Assembly (NCBI GenBank): GCA_030247725.1
Contig: JAOTRT010000009.1
Span: forward strand, 1-64,000
Direction: 5' to 3'
Source: Candidatus Nitricoxidireducens bremensis
Lineage (GTDB): Bacteria > Pseudomonadota > Gammaproteobacteria > Burkholderiales > Rhodocyclaceae
DNA length: 64,000 nt
The notes under the pieces were generated by a model. It was given only the letters and a program-made list of their open reading frames with translations. It was not told where the DNA came from and searched no databases. Below are positions 52,378 to 62,400 of the stretch, one piece after another; within the stretch, counting starts at the first letter, position 1, and the number at the start of each line of letters is the position of its first letter. The translations under genes were made by a program, and so were the position numbers.

Positions 52378-52761
52378 ATGGCCGAAGCGAAGCAATACCG
52401 GATCGAAATCCAGGTACGCACCGAATACCTTGAGGACCAGTCGGACCCCGAGTCAGACCGCTACGCCTTCTCCTACACCATCACGATCACCAACGTGGGC
52501 AACGTGGCGGCCCAACTGATTTCCCGTCACTGGCTCATCACCGACGGCGACGGCAACGTGCAGGAAGTCCGCGGCCTCGGCGTCGTCGGTCATCAGCCGC
52601 TGCTGCAGCCGGGCCAGGCTTTCGAATACACCAGCGGCTGCTCCCTGGCGACTGCCGTGGGCACCATGAAGGGCAGCTATCAGTTCACGGCCGAGGACGG
52701 CACTCAGTTCGAGACGCCGATTCCCGAGTTTCTGTTGTCGGCGCCGCGCATACTGCATTAG
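52378..52761 (+). CDS. apaG: ApaG protein
   Basis: 127 residues with the fibronectin-like ApaG/DUF525 fold: [57 protein letters not shown] and MKGSYQF. It is linked to Co2+ resistance in other bacteria; molecular role not settled. GGTATAAC lies about 8 bases before the ATG, which may be a -10 element. Single gene, divergent from rpe. Confidence 0.95.
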   Translation: MAEAKQYRIEIQVRTEYLEDQSDPESDRYAFSYTITITNVGNVAAQLISRHWLITDGDGNVQEVRGLGVVGHQPLLQPGQAFEYTSGCSLATAVGTMKGSYQFTAEDGTQFETPIPEFLLSAPRILH

Positions 52762-52786
52762 GTTTGGCTTAGCGCTTGGTGCGTGA

Positions 52787-52890
52787 GCGGGCCGCCGGAG
52801 GTGCTCTGCTCCGCTCATGTCCCCCGGCCTTGGCCTGCGGCCAAGACCTCCTCCTTTACTTCGCTGCGCAGAGCACCTCCACCGGCCCAC
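52787..52890 (+). repeat. Structured palindromic repeat, copy A
   Basis: Outer arms of 23 bases (52787-52809 and 52868-52890) pair with three mismatches. Between them are conserved unpaired boxes, GCTCATGTCCCCC and CCTCCTTTACTTCGCTG, around an inner perfect hairpin CTTGGCC-TGC-GGCCAAG. Confidence 0.8.
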
Positions 52891-52941
52891 TCCGGAGGCT
52901 GAGTGCCGGTTTTAAGCGAGAAGGCGCACTACCAGGTCCAA

Positions 52942-53041
52942 CCAATGGCGACGGGTAGCCGACGCAGCGAGGTAAAGGAGGAAGGCTGGGCGCAGCCCGG
53001 CCTGGGGGACACGAGCAGCGTCGGCTACCCGTCGCCATTGG
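52942..53041 (-). repeat. Structured palindromic repeat, copy B (inverted)
   Basis: Perfect 24-base outer arms (52942-52965 and 53018-53041). Read on the minus strand its loop has GCTCGTGTCCCCC, an inner hairpin GGGC-TGC-GCCC, then CCTCCTTTACCTCGCT. The boxes match copy A, while both stems are built from different sequence. The 308-base gap 52762-53069 is otherwise empty. Confidence 0.8.
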
Positions 53042-53069
53042 CGCTCCGCCAGAGCGTGCAGGGCATGAG

Positions 53070-53708
53070 TCAGGACGACGAACTCGACTCTAGAACTTCC
53101 GCCTCGGCCCGACTCAGCCGCTTCCATGGCAGCGGCACCAGTCCCGGCACCCGTTCCCGGTAGCGCCGGTAGGCATCGCCATGAAGCGTCAGCAGCTTCC
53201 TCTCCTCCAGCAGCGAACCGACGACGAAATAGACCGTGATCGCCACAGCCGAGACCAACCAGGCGCCGTTCATGTCCCGTGTCCACACCAACACCAGGCC
53301 GAAGGCGTACCAGGGGTGGCGTACGTAGCGGTGGAAAGGCGAGATGGCGAATCCCTCCCGGCGGTCGGCGGTCGCCGCGCTCTCCCGCAACTGGCGCAGA
53401 CCGAGGAACTCGTCCATGTCGTAGTGGCGGGCGGAGACCATGAAGCCGGCCAGAGCGGTCAGGGCGAGGCCGTTGGCGATCCAGGCCCAGGGGCCGGTCC
53501 AGCGCCAGAGCCATTCTCCTTCGGTGGTGTAGATCAGCCACAGGATGGGAAGCGTCGCCACGGCGGCGAAGCCGTTGTAGGCGAGCCGGTACCAGGGCAT
53601 GAAGCCCGGCCAGCGTCGGGCGGTCCAGTCCTTGGCGGCGAAGGAAGCCAGCACGGAATGGACGGCCCCGTAGGCCGCCCAGGCCAGGGCCAGCCCAAGC
53701 AGTTTCAC
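53070..53708 (-). CDS. Isoprenylcysteine/phospholipid methyltransferase-like membrane protein (NnrU/PEMT-type)
   Basis: 212 residues with about five membrane segments. The C-terminal half has the SAM-binding fold of this superfamily: [17 protein letters not shown] (RHPxY) and the end segment [18 protein letters not shown]. Substrate unknown; members methylate lipids, isoprenylcysteine or small thiols. GTG 53708 overlaps the argJ stop (GTGA), which fixes the start. Confidence 0.7.
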   Translation of the reverse strand: MKLLGLALAWAAYGAVHSVLASFAAKDWTARRWPGFMPWYRLAYNGFAAVATLPILWLIYTTEGEWLWRWTGPWAWIANGLALTALAGFMVSARHYDMDEFLGLRQLRESAATADRREGFAISPFHRYVRHPWYAFGLVLVWTRDMNGAWLVSAVAITVYFVVGSLLEERKLLTLHGDAYRRYRERVPGLVPLPWKRLSRAEAEVLESSSSS

Positions 53709-54928
53709 GACCGGTAGTCGGCGTTGATCTTCACGTAGTCGTAGGAGAAGTCGCAGGTCCACACTTTGCCGGCGTGGCCACCGCGGCCCAGGTCTACGCG
53801 CACGACGATCTCCGCCGGCTTCATGACGCGGGCGCCGTCGGCTTCGTTGTAGCTGGCCGCGCGACCGCCGTTCTCCGAGACGAGGACATCGCCGAGCCAG
53901 AGCTTGACCTTCGCCACATCCAGGTCCGCAATGCCGGCGTTGCCGATGGCGCCGAGGATGCGGCCCAGGTTGGGGTCCGAGGCGAAGAAGGCGGTCTTCA
54001 CCAGGGGCGAGTGGCCGATGGCGTAGCCCACGGCCTTCGCCTCGTCGTGGCTGCGGGCGCCCTCGACGGCGATCTCGATGAACTTGGTGGCGCCTTCGCC
54101 GTCGCGCACGATGGCCTGGGCCAGTTCCTGCGCCACGGCGACCACCGCGGCCTTGAATTCATCCCAGCCCGGGGCGCCGACGGCGTCGAAGCGCGCCTCG
54201 CCCTGGCCGGTGGCCATGAAGACGAAGGAATCGTTGGTAGAGGTGTCGCCGTCCACCGTGACGCAGTTGAAGGATTCGTCGGCCGCCTCCTTCACCAGAC
54301 GCTCCAGCATGGGCTGGGCAACAAAGGCGTCGGTGGCGACGAAGCCCAGCATGGTCGCCATGTTCGGCTTGATCATGCCGGCGCCCTTGGAGATGCCGGT
54401 GACGGTGACCGTCTTGCCGCCGATGCTCACTCGCCGCGAGGCGGCCTTGGCCACCGTGTCGGTGGTCATGATGGCGTGGGCTGCGTCATACCAGCCGTCG
54501 GCCTTCAGGGCCGTGCGGGCGGCCGGCAGGCCGGCCTTGATGCGCTCGACCGGCAGGGGCTCCATGATGACGCCGGTGGAGAAGGGCAGCACCTGCTCGG
54601 CGCGGACGTCCATGCGCATGGCCACTGTGGCGCAGGTGGCGTTGGCGGCGGCCAGGCCCTCCTCGCCGGTGCCGGCGTTGGCGATACCGGTGTTGATCAC
54701 CAGGGCGCGGATGTCTCCCTTGGCCAGGTGGGCGCGGCACACCTGCACCGGCGCGGCGCAGAAGCGGTTCTTGGTGAACACGCCGGCCACCGTGCTGCCG
54801 GGGGCCAGTTCGATCAGGGTCAGGTCGTGGCGGTTGGCCTTGCGGATGCCGGCCTCGGCGACGCCGAGACGGACGCCGGCGACGGCGTGGAGTTGGTCGG
54901 GAGCGGGGGTGGCGTAGTTGACGGGCAT
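53705..54928 (-). CDS. argJ: Bifunctional glutamate N-acetyltransferase / amino-acid acetyltransferase
   Basis: 407 residues; moves the acetyl group from acetylornithine to glutamate, and can make N-acetylglutamate from acetyl-CoA. It is an Ntn-type autoprocessing protein: the nucleophile is Thr192 in [12 protein letters not shown], the point of self-cleavage into alpha and beta chains. [25 protein letters not shown] and [11 protein letters not shown] are also present. It ends in the coupled methyltransferase-like gene. Confidence 0.97.
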   Translation of the reverse strand: MPVNYATPAPDQLHAVAGVRLGVAEAGIRKANRHDLTLIELAPGSTVAGVFTKNRFCAAPVQVCRAHLAKGDIRALVINTGIANAGTGEEGLAAANATCATVAMRMDVRAEQVLPFSTGVIMEPLPVERIKAGLPAARTALKADGWYDAAHAIMTTDTVAKAASRRVSIGGKTVTVTGISKGAGMIKPNMATMLGFVATDAFVAQPMLERLVKEAADESFNCVTVDGDTSTNDSFVFMATGQGEARFDAVGAPGWDEFKAAVVAVAQELAQAIVRDGEGATKFIEIAVEGARSHDEAKAVGYAIGHSPLVKTAFFASDPNLGRILGAIGNAGIADLDVAKVKLWLGDVLVSENGGRAASYNEADGARVMKPAEIVVRVDLGRGGHAGKVWTCDFSYDYVKINADYRS

Positions 54929-54958
54929 GATCCGGGACTCTCTTGAAAGGGAAGACGG

Positions 54959-55687
54959 CTACTTCAATCGGGCAAAAGCGGCGGCACGCGCATGCAGCGA
55001 GAGGGCGAAGTTGCGGATGCCGAGTTCGGGATTCGGCTGGGAGAATTGTCCCTGCCGGCCGGAGTTCGCGGCTGAGGTGAAGAAACAGGCGGCATCGTAG
55101 AGCCGTTCGCGCACCAGCCGGGTACAGACGAGTTCGTAGCGCTGGGCATAGGACAGGCCCTGGAAGGCGTCGTCGACGGCGAAAGGTTCGAGACGTATCG
55201 GCCGGGTCGGCGCCATGGAGCGCGGCTGTTCCTCAAGCATGAACAGATAGCCGAGCCAGGGCCGTGCCGACGGCGTGTAGGCGCCCTTGGCATAGGCGGC
55301 CCAGAAGTCGGTGGCGTTGCCGAGCGCTTCCTCCACCCGGTTGTTGAAGTTGTTGCCGAAACTGCCGACCTGGGACTTGACCTCGACGGCGGCGACCAGC
55401 CGATCGCCGGAGACGACGATCAGGTCCCATTCCTTCGACGGGCGGAAATAGCCGGGCAGCGTGCGCGCCTTCTTCTCCGCATAACGGATGGATGCATCCG
55501 CGAGCCCGGCATCCTTGACGATGTCGGCGATCAGCCGGACGAAGCCGTCGGCATGCTTGCCGCCGGTGACGGCGCCGCGATTGCCGGCGTCCTGCCGCCC
55601 GGTCGCCGCCTGCCGCTCCTTCTGGCTGGCCCGCAGCGTCCAGAAGTGCGTTACGGCCGCCGCGAGACCGGCTTCCACGTCAAGCAT
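54959..55687 (-). CDS. Type II restriction endonuclease, PaeR7I-like
   Basis: 242 residues. The segment DAGNRGAVTGGKHADGF (about 33-49) matches the PaeR7I/XhoI family. A PD-(D/E)XK core is visible as D88 (EWDLIVV) and E102-V-K104 (AAVEVKSQVGSFGNNFNNR). By family it should cut CTCGAG. It overlaps the upstream methyltransferase gene by 8 bases, forming one restriction-modification unit; the pair sits between glnE and argJ. Confidence 0.85.
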   Translation of the reverse strand: MLDVEAGLAAAVTHFWTLRASQKERQAATGRQDAGNRGAVTGGKHADGFVRLIADIVKDAGLADASIRYAEKKARTLPGYFRPSKEWDLIVVSGDRLVAAVEVKSQVGSFGNNFNNRVEEALGNATDFWAAYAKGAYTPSARPWLGYLFMLEEQPRSMAPTRPIRLEPFAVDDAFQGLSYAQRYELVCTRLVRERLYDAACFFTSAANSGRQGQFSQPNPELGIRNFALSLHARAAAFARLK

Positions 55688-56678
55688 GGGGTTCCTCCCT
55701 GAGCCTGCGCATGCTGCGGTTGGAAAACAGCTTTTGGCTGTCCTGTTCCAGGCGCCTGGCCGCCATCTCGAAATAGCTCGCGTCGATCTCGACGCCGATG
55801 CTGTTGCGGCCCCAGCGGGCTGCCGCCAGACTGGTCGTGCCGGTGCCCATGAACGGGTCGAGCACGGTATCCCCGACGAAGCTGAACATGCGGATCAGAC
55901 GCTCGGCGAGCTCCAGCGGATACGGGGCGGGATGGGCGCGGGTGGAAGCGCCGGTGACGCCGGTCCACACCTGCTGGAACCAGAGGCGATGCTTGTCGGC
56001 GGGGATCACGCTCAGCAGGCGCGCCGCCAGGCTGGGCTTGCGGTAGCCGCCGGGCTTGCGCTCCATGAGGATGAACTCGATGTCGTTCTTGATGACGGCG
56101 TTCGGTTCGTAGGGCTTGCCGAGGAAGCCGGCGCCGTTCCCGCTCGCCTCGAAGCTGGCGTTGGCGATCTTGTGCCAGATGATCGGTGCCACGTTCGAGA
56201 AGCCGATGCGCCGGCAGTGTTCCTGGATGGACGCGTGCAGGGGGACGACGGTGTGCTCGCCGGCATTCTTGCGGCGCGACAGGCAGACGTCCCCCACCAC
56301 GCAGACCAGCCGCCCGCCTGGGATCAGCGCATCGAAGCAGCGCTGCCAGACGCGGTCGAGTTCGGCCAGGAAATCCTCGTAGTCGGCGATGTCGCCCATC
56401 TGGCCCGGGCTGCTGTTGTATTGCTTCAAGGTCCAGTAGGGCGGCGAGGTCAGCACCAGATGCACGCTGCCGGCCTTGAGGAAACCCATGGTGCGTGCGT
56501 CGCCGTGCCAGAGATCGTGCCGGGTCGGCACGTTGCCGGCCGCTGCCTCGATCTCGCGGGTCAAGCGCACATCCTTGGCCAGCCGGGGGATCAGGGACTG
56601 GTCGTCCCCGGTGTCGCGGAGAGACTCCGGTAGCCAGGATGTCAGGTCGGGTGACGCGGGACGGTCGGGTGCGTTCAT
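55680..56678 (-). CDS. Site-specific DNA methyltransferase of the restriction pair
   Basis: 332 residues in beta-class order: catalytic motif IV TSPPYW at residues 77-82, then the SAM-binding motif I DPFMGTGTTSLAAARWG near 285. This order is typical of beta-class enzymes. The SPPY form is common for N4-cytosine methylation, though N6-adenine cannot be excluded. It would protect host CTCGAG sites, at least two of which are in this window (46111 and 49868). It is transcribed before the endonuclease and begins about 25 bases after glnE. Confidence 0.88.
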   Translation of the reverse strand: MNAPDRPASPDLTSWLPESLRDTGDDQSLIPRLAKDVRLTREIEAAAGNVPTRHDLWHGDARTMGFLKAGSVHLVLTSPPYWTLKQYNSSPGQMGDIADYEDFLAELDRVWQRCFDALIPGGRLVCVVGDVCLSRRKNAGEHTVVPLHASIQEHCRRIGFSNVAPIIWHKIANASFEASGNGAGFLGKPYEPNAVIKNDIEFILMERKPGGYRKPSLAARLLSVIPADKHRLWFQQVWTGVTGASTRAHPAPYPLELAERLIRMFSFVGDTVLDPFMGTGTTSLAAARWGRNSIGVEIDASYFEMAARRLEQDSQKLFSNRSMRRLREEPHA

Positions 56679-56703
56679 CGGCCGATTCTATCGTCCGTGC
56701 TCT

Positions 56704-59364
56704 TCAGTCGCCGAAGACATGGCGCCAGAGGGCGCGCACGGCGGCGGCCTTGTCGGCCACCAGGGCGGGATCGACGCGGCTCTTGGTCTCGTTGAGGCGC
56801 AGGGCGTGCTGCATGCGGCGGTATTCGCGGTAGGCGTCGCGCACGGCTTCGGCCAGGTCGGCGGGGATCAGGCCGATGCCGGCGGCGATTTTCAGCAGGG
56901 CGATGTTGCCCAGGTTGCCCGTCAGCTCGGGGTGCTCGCGGGAGTGGCCCAGCACCAGGGTCTGGACGATGAATTCCACGTCGATGAGGCCGCCCGGGTC
57001 CTGCTTGAGGTCGAAGACGGTCTCCCGCTCGTCGCCCTTGGTACCGTGGTTGTCGATCATCTTCCGGCGCATGTCCATGACTTCGCGCTTGAGCGCCGCC
57101 AGGTCGCGCTGCTTGCGCAGGATCTCGATGCGGATGGCCTCGAAGGCGTCGCCGATGGCCCGGTCGCCGGCCGAATAGCGCGCCCGCGTCAGGGCCTGGT
57201 GCTCCCAGACCCAGGCCGATTCGATCTGGTACTTGCGGAAGGATTCCAGGGAGGTGACGACCAGGCCCGAGTCGCCGTTGGGCCGCAGGCGCAGGTCGGT
57301 CTCGAAGAGCTGGCCGGCGGAGGTCTGGGACGACAGCCAGGTGTTGATGCGCGTCGCCAGCCGCGAGTAGATCTGGGCCGCGTCCGGGTCGTCGTCGTCG
57401 AAGAGGAAGATCAGGTCCAGGTCGGAGGCGTAGCCGAGTTCCTTGCCGCCGAGCTTGCCGTAGCTGACGACGGTGAAGCGCGGCTCCTCCCGGTGGCGCT
57501 TGAGCAGCTTGCGCCAGGCGTACTTGATGGTCAGCTGCAGCACGATGTCGGCCAGCTCGGAGAGATGGTCCGACAGCCGCTCCAGGGTCACCAGGCCTGC
57601 CACGTCCTGGGTCAGCAGGCGGAACACCTGGGCATGGTGCGCCTCGCGCATCAGGTCCATTTGGCGCTCCATGTCGGGTTCGGCGTCCTCCAACTGCTCG
57701 TCGAGCTGGGTACGGAAGGCGGCCCAGTCGGGCGCCGCCTCCAGCAGGCGCGGGTCCAGCAGTTCGTCGAGCAGCACCGGATGGCGCAGCAGATAGGTGG
57801 CGGCCCAGCTCGACGAGCCGGCGATCTTCGCCACCTGTTCGAGGGCCTGGGGATATTGCAGCAGCAGGGCCAGGTAGGCGGCGCGGCGCGACACGGCCTC
57901 CAGCAGGTCGAGGCAGCGGGCCAGGGTGGCGTCCGGGTCCGGCGTGCCGGCCGCGGCCTGGATCACCCGCGGCACCAGGGCGTCGAAACGGCTGCGGGCC
58001 GCATCGCCCAGCTGCTGGTAGCGGGGACCGCTGCGGATACCGGCGAGGCGCTGGCAGGCGGCGGAGGCATCCTTGAAGCCGAGGCGTTCCAGCTCGCCGG
58101 TCTGGCCGTCGGCGTCGCTCCAGACGGCGTCCAGCTTGTGGTTGGCCTCGTTGGGATCGGCGAACACCGCCTCGAAATGGCGCGCCACGTTCTGGCGGTG
58201 GTCGTCCAGTTCCATCAGCAGGGCCTCGTAGGCGCCGAAGCCCATGGCCCGCGCGACGACCTCCTGGTCCTCCGGCTTTTCCGGCAGGCGGTGGGTCTGG
58301 GCATCGTCGAGGAACTGCAGCCGGTGCTCCAGGCGGCGCAGGAAGTCGTAGGCGGAAGCCAGTTCCGTTACCGCGTCGAGGGACAGCTGCCCTCGTTCCG
58401 CCAGGAGGTTCAGCACCTGGAGCGTGGGCTTGATCTGGAGCGCCTTGTCGCGTCCGCCGCGGATCAGCTGGAACACCTGGGCGATGAACTCGATCTCGCG
58501 GATGCCGCCGGGGCCGAGCTTGACGTTGTCGGCCATGTCCTTCTTCGCCACTTCGCGGCGGATCTGGGCATGGAGGTCGCGCATGGCGTTGATGGCGCCG
58601 AAGTCCAGGTACTTGCGGAAGACGAAGGGGCGGCGGATGGCTTCCAGGTCTTCCCAGCGGTCGCCGGTCAGGGGGCGCGCCTTGATCCAGGCGTAGCGCT
58701 CCCATTCGCGGCCCTGGGTGAGGAAGTAGTTCTCCAGCATGTCGAAGGAACACACCAGGGGCCCGGAATCGCCGTTGGGCCGCAGCCGCATGTCCACGCG
58801 GAACACCTGACCGTCGCCGGTGATCTCGCCGATGGCGGCGATCACGGCCTTGCCGAGCCGGCCGAAGTATTCGAAGTTGGAGACGGCGCGGCTGCCGTCC
58901 GTGTCGCCGTCCTCGGGGTAGATGAAGATCAGGTCGATGTCCGAGGAGACGTTGAGCTCCCGGCCGCCGAGCTTGCCCATGCCGACGACGATGAGCCGCT
59001 GTTCCGCGCCGGTGCCGTTGCGCGGCACGCCGTAGCGGGCCTGCAAGGTCCGGCCGAGCACGGCGACGGCGGTCTCGACAGCCACTTCGGCCACCAGGGT
59101 CATCGCCTCCGTGACCTCGCCGAGCAGGGCGTGGGTCCCCAGGTCGCGGCCGGCGATGCGGGCAAAGGCCCGCTGCTTGAGGCGGCGCAGGGCCGGCTTG
59201 AGGCTTTCCTCGTCGAGGCCGTCGGCGTCCAGCCAGGCGCGCAGCTCGTCGGCGCTCAGGGGCCAGGGCCGGGCGGGGTCCAGTTCGTCCGCCAGTTCGG
59301 GGCGGGCCTGCACCAGCCGCACCAGATGGCGCGAGCATTGCAGGGCGTCGGAGGGGGAGGGCAT
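56704..59364 (-). CDS. glnE: Bifunctional glutamine synthetase adenylyltransferase/deadenylase
   Basis: 886 residues; switches glutamine synthetase off and on by adding or removing AMP. Two nucleotidyltransferase domains carry the signature GMGKLGGRELNVSSDIDLIF (about 144-163) and SYGKLGGKELGYASDLDLIF (about 645-664), each with both Asp residues. The central regulatory region is present. ATG 59364 is preferred; upstream in-frame sequence lies under the YhdP-like gene. Confidence 0.96.
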   Translation of the reverse strand: MPSPSDALQCSRHLVRLVQARPELADELDPARPWPLSADELRAWLDADGLDEESLKPALRRLKQRAFARIAGRDLGTHALLGEVTEAMTLVAEVAVETAVAVLGRTLQARYGVPRNGTGAEQRLIVVGMGKLGGRELNVSSDIDLIFIYPEDGDTDGSRAVSNFEYFGRLGKAVIAAIGEITGDGQVFRVDMRLRPNGDSGPLVCSFDMLENYFLTQGREWERYAWIKARPLTGDRWEDLEAIRRPFVFRKYLDFGAINAMRDLHAQIRREVAKKDMADNVKLGPGGIREIEFIAQVFQLIRGGRDKALQIKPTLQVLNLLAERGQLSLDAVTELASAYDFLRRLEHRLQFLDDAQTHRLPEKPEDQEVVARAMGFGAYEALLMELDDHRQNVARHFEAVFADPNEANHKLDAVWSDADGQTGELERLGFKDASAACQRLAGIRSGPRYQQLGDAARSRFDALVPRVIQAAAGTPDPDATLARCLDLLEAVSRRAAYLALLLQYPQALEQVAKIAGSSSWAATYLLRHPVLLDELLDPRLLEAAPDWAAFRTQLDEQLEDAEPDMERQMDLMREAHHAQVFRLLTQDVAGLVTLERLSDHLSELADIVLQLTIKYAWRKLLKRHREEPRFTVVSYGKLGGKELGYASDLDLIFLFDDDDPDAAQIYSRLATRINTWLSSQTSAGQLFETDLRLRPNGDSGLVVTSLESFRKYQIESAWVWEHQALTRARYSAGDRAIGDAFEAIRIEILRKQRDLAALKREVMDMRRKMIDNHGTKGDERETVFDLKQDPGGLIDVEFIVQTLVLGHSREHPELTGNLGNIALLKIAAGIGLIPADLAEAVRDAYREYRRMQHALRLNETKSRVDPALVADKAAAVRALWRHVFGD

Positions 59365-59436
59365 TGGTTTACAATTGCGCGGTAGTCGCCAAGCCGTCAT
59401 TCTATCGTTCCGGGTGGCTGCGGCACGTCCCCATCC

Positions 59437-62400
59437 ATGCCCAAAGCCAGCCCCTTCGCGTCCCTCCGCCGCTTTCTCTCGAATCCCGCACCGCGCCGCC
59501 TTTTGCGGGTGGCGGCCTGGACCGTCGGCGTCGCCTATTTCGCCTTCGCCTTGCTGGTGCTGGCCCTGCGCTACGCCGTCCTGCCCCAGATCGAGAACTA
59601 CCGCGGCGACGTGGAGTCGGCCCTGTCGAGCGCCCTGCGGCTGCCGGTCTCCATCGCCGCCATCGACGCCGGCTGGAACGGCCTGCGTCCGCGCCTGGGC
59701 ATCCGCGGCCTGGCGATCCGCGACCGGGAAGGGCGCCCGGCCCTCGGTTTCGACAACGTGGAAGCCGAACTGTCCTGGTCCTCCCTCTGGCATTTCGGCC
59801 TGCGCCTGCACCAGCTCGAAATCGTCAATCCGGACCTGGACATCCGCCGCGACGCCGCCGGCCGTTTCTTCGTCGCCGGCCTGGAAGTGGGACCGGCGGG
59901 CGGCGACGACCGCTTCACCGACTGGCTGCTGGCCCAGAACCGCATCGTCGTGCGCGATGCCGCCCTGCGCTGGCACGACGAGCAGCGCGGCGCACCGGTG
60001 CTGGTATTGCGGAAACTCAACTTCGACCTGCGCAACGACGGCAGCCGCCACCGCTTCGGCTTCACCGCCGAGCCGCCGCAGGAACTGGCCGCCCGCCTGG
60101 ACGTGCGCGGCGACTTCCGCGGCCGGGACCTGAACGTCCTCGAATCCTGGAAGGGCGACGCCTACGCCGAACTCGACTACGCCGACCTGGCCGTCTGGCG
60201 CACCTGGGTGGACTATCCCTTCGACCTGCCCCGCGGCAGCGGCGGCCTGCGGCTCTGGCTGTCCTTCGCCCAGGCGCGGCCGACGGCCTTCACTGCCGAC
60301 CTGCGCCTGGCCGACGTGCGGCTGCGGCTCGGCGCCGACCTGCCCTACCTGGAACTCGCCGAGGTGACCGGCCGCCTCGGCGGCAAACTCCTCGACAACG
60401 GCTACGAGGCCGAGCTCAAGCGCCTCGCCCTGGCGACCCGGGACGGCATCCGCATCGAGCCCGCCGACGTGCGCCTGCGCCTGCTCTCCGCTACCGCCAA
60501 CCGCCTGCCCGGCGGCGAATTCGAGGCCAACGGCTTCGATCTCGGCGCCCTCGCCGATCTCGCCGCCCACCTGCCCCTGGCGCCGGCGGTGCGTGAGCAA
60601 CTGGCGGCCTCCGCCCCCCGTGGCCGCCTCAACGACCTGCGGCTGGCCTGGACGGGAACGCCGGAGGACCTGAAAAGCTGGCGCCTGCGCGGCGACTTCC
60701 TCGGGCTGGCCCTGGCCGCCCGCGGCAAGCTGCCGGGCTTCGCCGGCCTTTCCGGCAGCGTGGACGGCAACGAGAAGGGCGGCAGCTTCCGTCTCGACAG
60801 CCGCCATGCGGCCATCGACCTGCCGACGGTATTCCCCGAGCCCCGCATCGTTCTCGACGCCCTGACCGCCCAGGCGGGCTGGAAGTCGGGCGCCGACGGC
60901 ATCGAGGTGGACCTGACGCGGGCCGCCTTCCAGAACGCCGACGCCGCCGGCGAAGCCTCGGGGCGTTATCGCCTGGGTTCCGCCGGCGGCCCCGGCGAGA
61001 TCGACCTGACGGCGAAGCTCAGCCGCGGCAACGGCAACGCCGTCTGGCGCTACATGCCCCTGGCCGTCGGCAAGGACGTGCGCGAATGGCTCAAGACCGC
61101 CATCACCGAGGGCCAGGCCGACGAAGCCACCCTGCGCCTCAAGGGCGACCTGGCCAAGTTCCCCTTCCGGGACGGCAAGGACGGCCTCTTCCAGGTCAAG
61201 GGCCGCTTCCACGGCGCCACCCTGCGCTATGCCGGCGCCTGGCCCGAGATCCGCGGCATCCAGGGCGAACTGCTGTTCGAAGGTGTCCGCATGCTCATCA
61301 GCGGCCACAAGGGCAACATCCTCGGTGCCGCCATCGGTCCGGTGGCGGCCGAGATTCCCGACCTGGAGGTGATGGAGGAAATGCTCACGGTGACCGGCAA
61401 GGCCGCCGGTCCCACGGCGGAGTTCCTCAAGTTCATCGAGGCGAGCCCCGTCGGCGAGCGCATCGACCATTTCACCGAGGACATGACCGCGGCGGGCTCC
61501 GGCGAGCTCAACCTCAAGCTGGTGCTGCCCCTGCGCCGGCTCGCCGATTCCAAGGTGGAGGGCCGCTACCGCTTCGCCAACAACCGGCTCGTGCCCGACC
61601 CCGGCCTGCCGCCCCTGACGGATGTGAACGGCGAATTGCAATTTACCTCCAACCGCCTGGACGCCCAGAAGATCAAGGCTGTGATGTTCGGCGCCCCCAT
61701 GACCGTGGACGTGGCAACGGCCGGCGACGGCAACGTCGCCATCAAGGCCGCCGGCAGCTTCGCCATGGGCAACCTGCGCCAGCAGCTGGGGCATCCGGTG
61801 TTCGACCATCTCGCCGGGTCCGCCCCCTGGACCGGCAATGTGAAGGTGCGCAAGAAGAGCGCCGAGGTGCGCATCGAGTCCACGCTGCAGGGCGTGTCGT
61901 CGAGCCTGCCGGAACCCTTCAACAAGACCACCGCCGACAGCCTGCCCCTGGTGTTCGAGCGCAAGCCGGGGGCGGCGGGGCGCGACCTGACGACCCTGTC
62001 CCTCGGCGAAGTCCTCAAGCTCCAGCTGCAGCGGCGCAGCGACCAGAACGCCATCGAGCGCGGCGCCATCGCCGTCGGCAGCGCGGCCCTGCGCATGCCC
62101 GAGAAGGGCATCGCCGTGGCCGTCCAGGCCAAGCGCCTCGATGCCGACTTCTGGCGCCGCCTCGCCAACGGCGGCGGCAGCGGTGGGGCGGAGCTGCCCA
62201 TCACCCAGGCGGAGCTGCGCACTGACGAGCTCATCGCCTTCGGCCGCAGCATCGCCAACCTGCGCCTGGCGGCCAGCCGCAGCGGCAACGTCTGGAAGGC
62301 CGACCTGAAGAGCCGCGACGCTTCCGGCACCCTGGACTGGGACGGTCGCGGCGCCGGCCGCATTTCCGGCCGCCTCGCCCAACTGGTCCTCAACGAGGCT

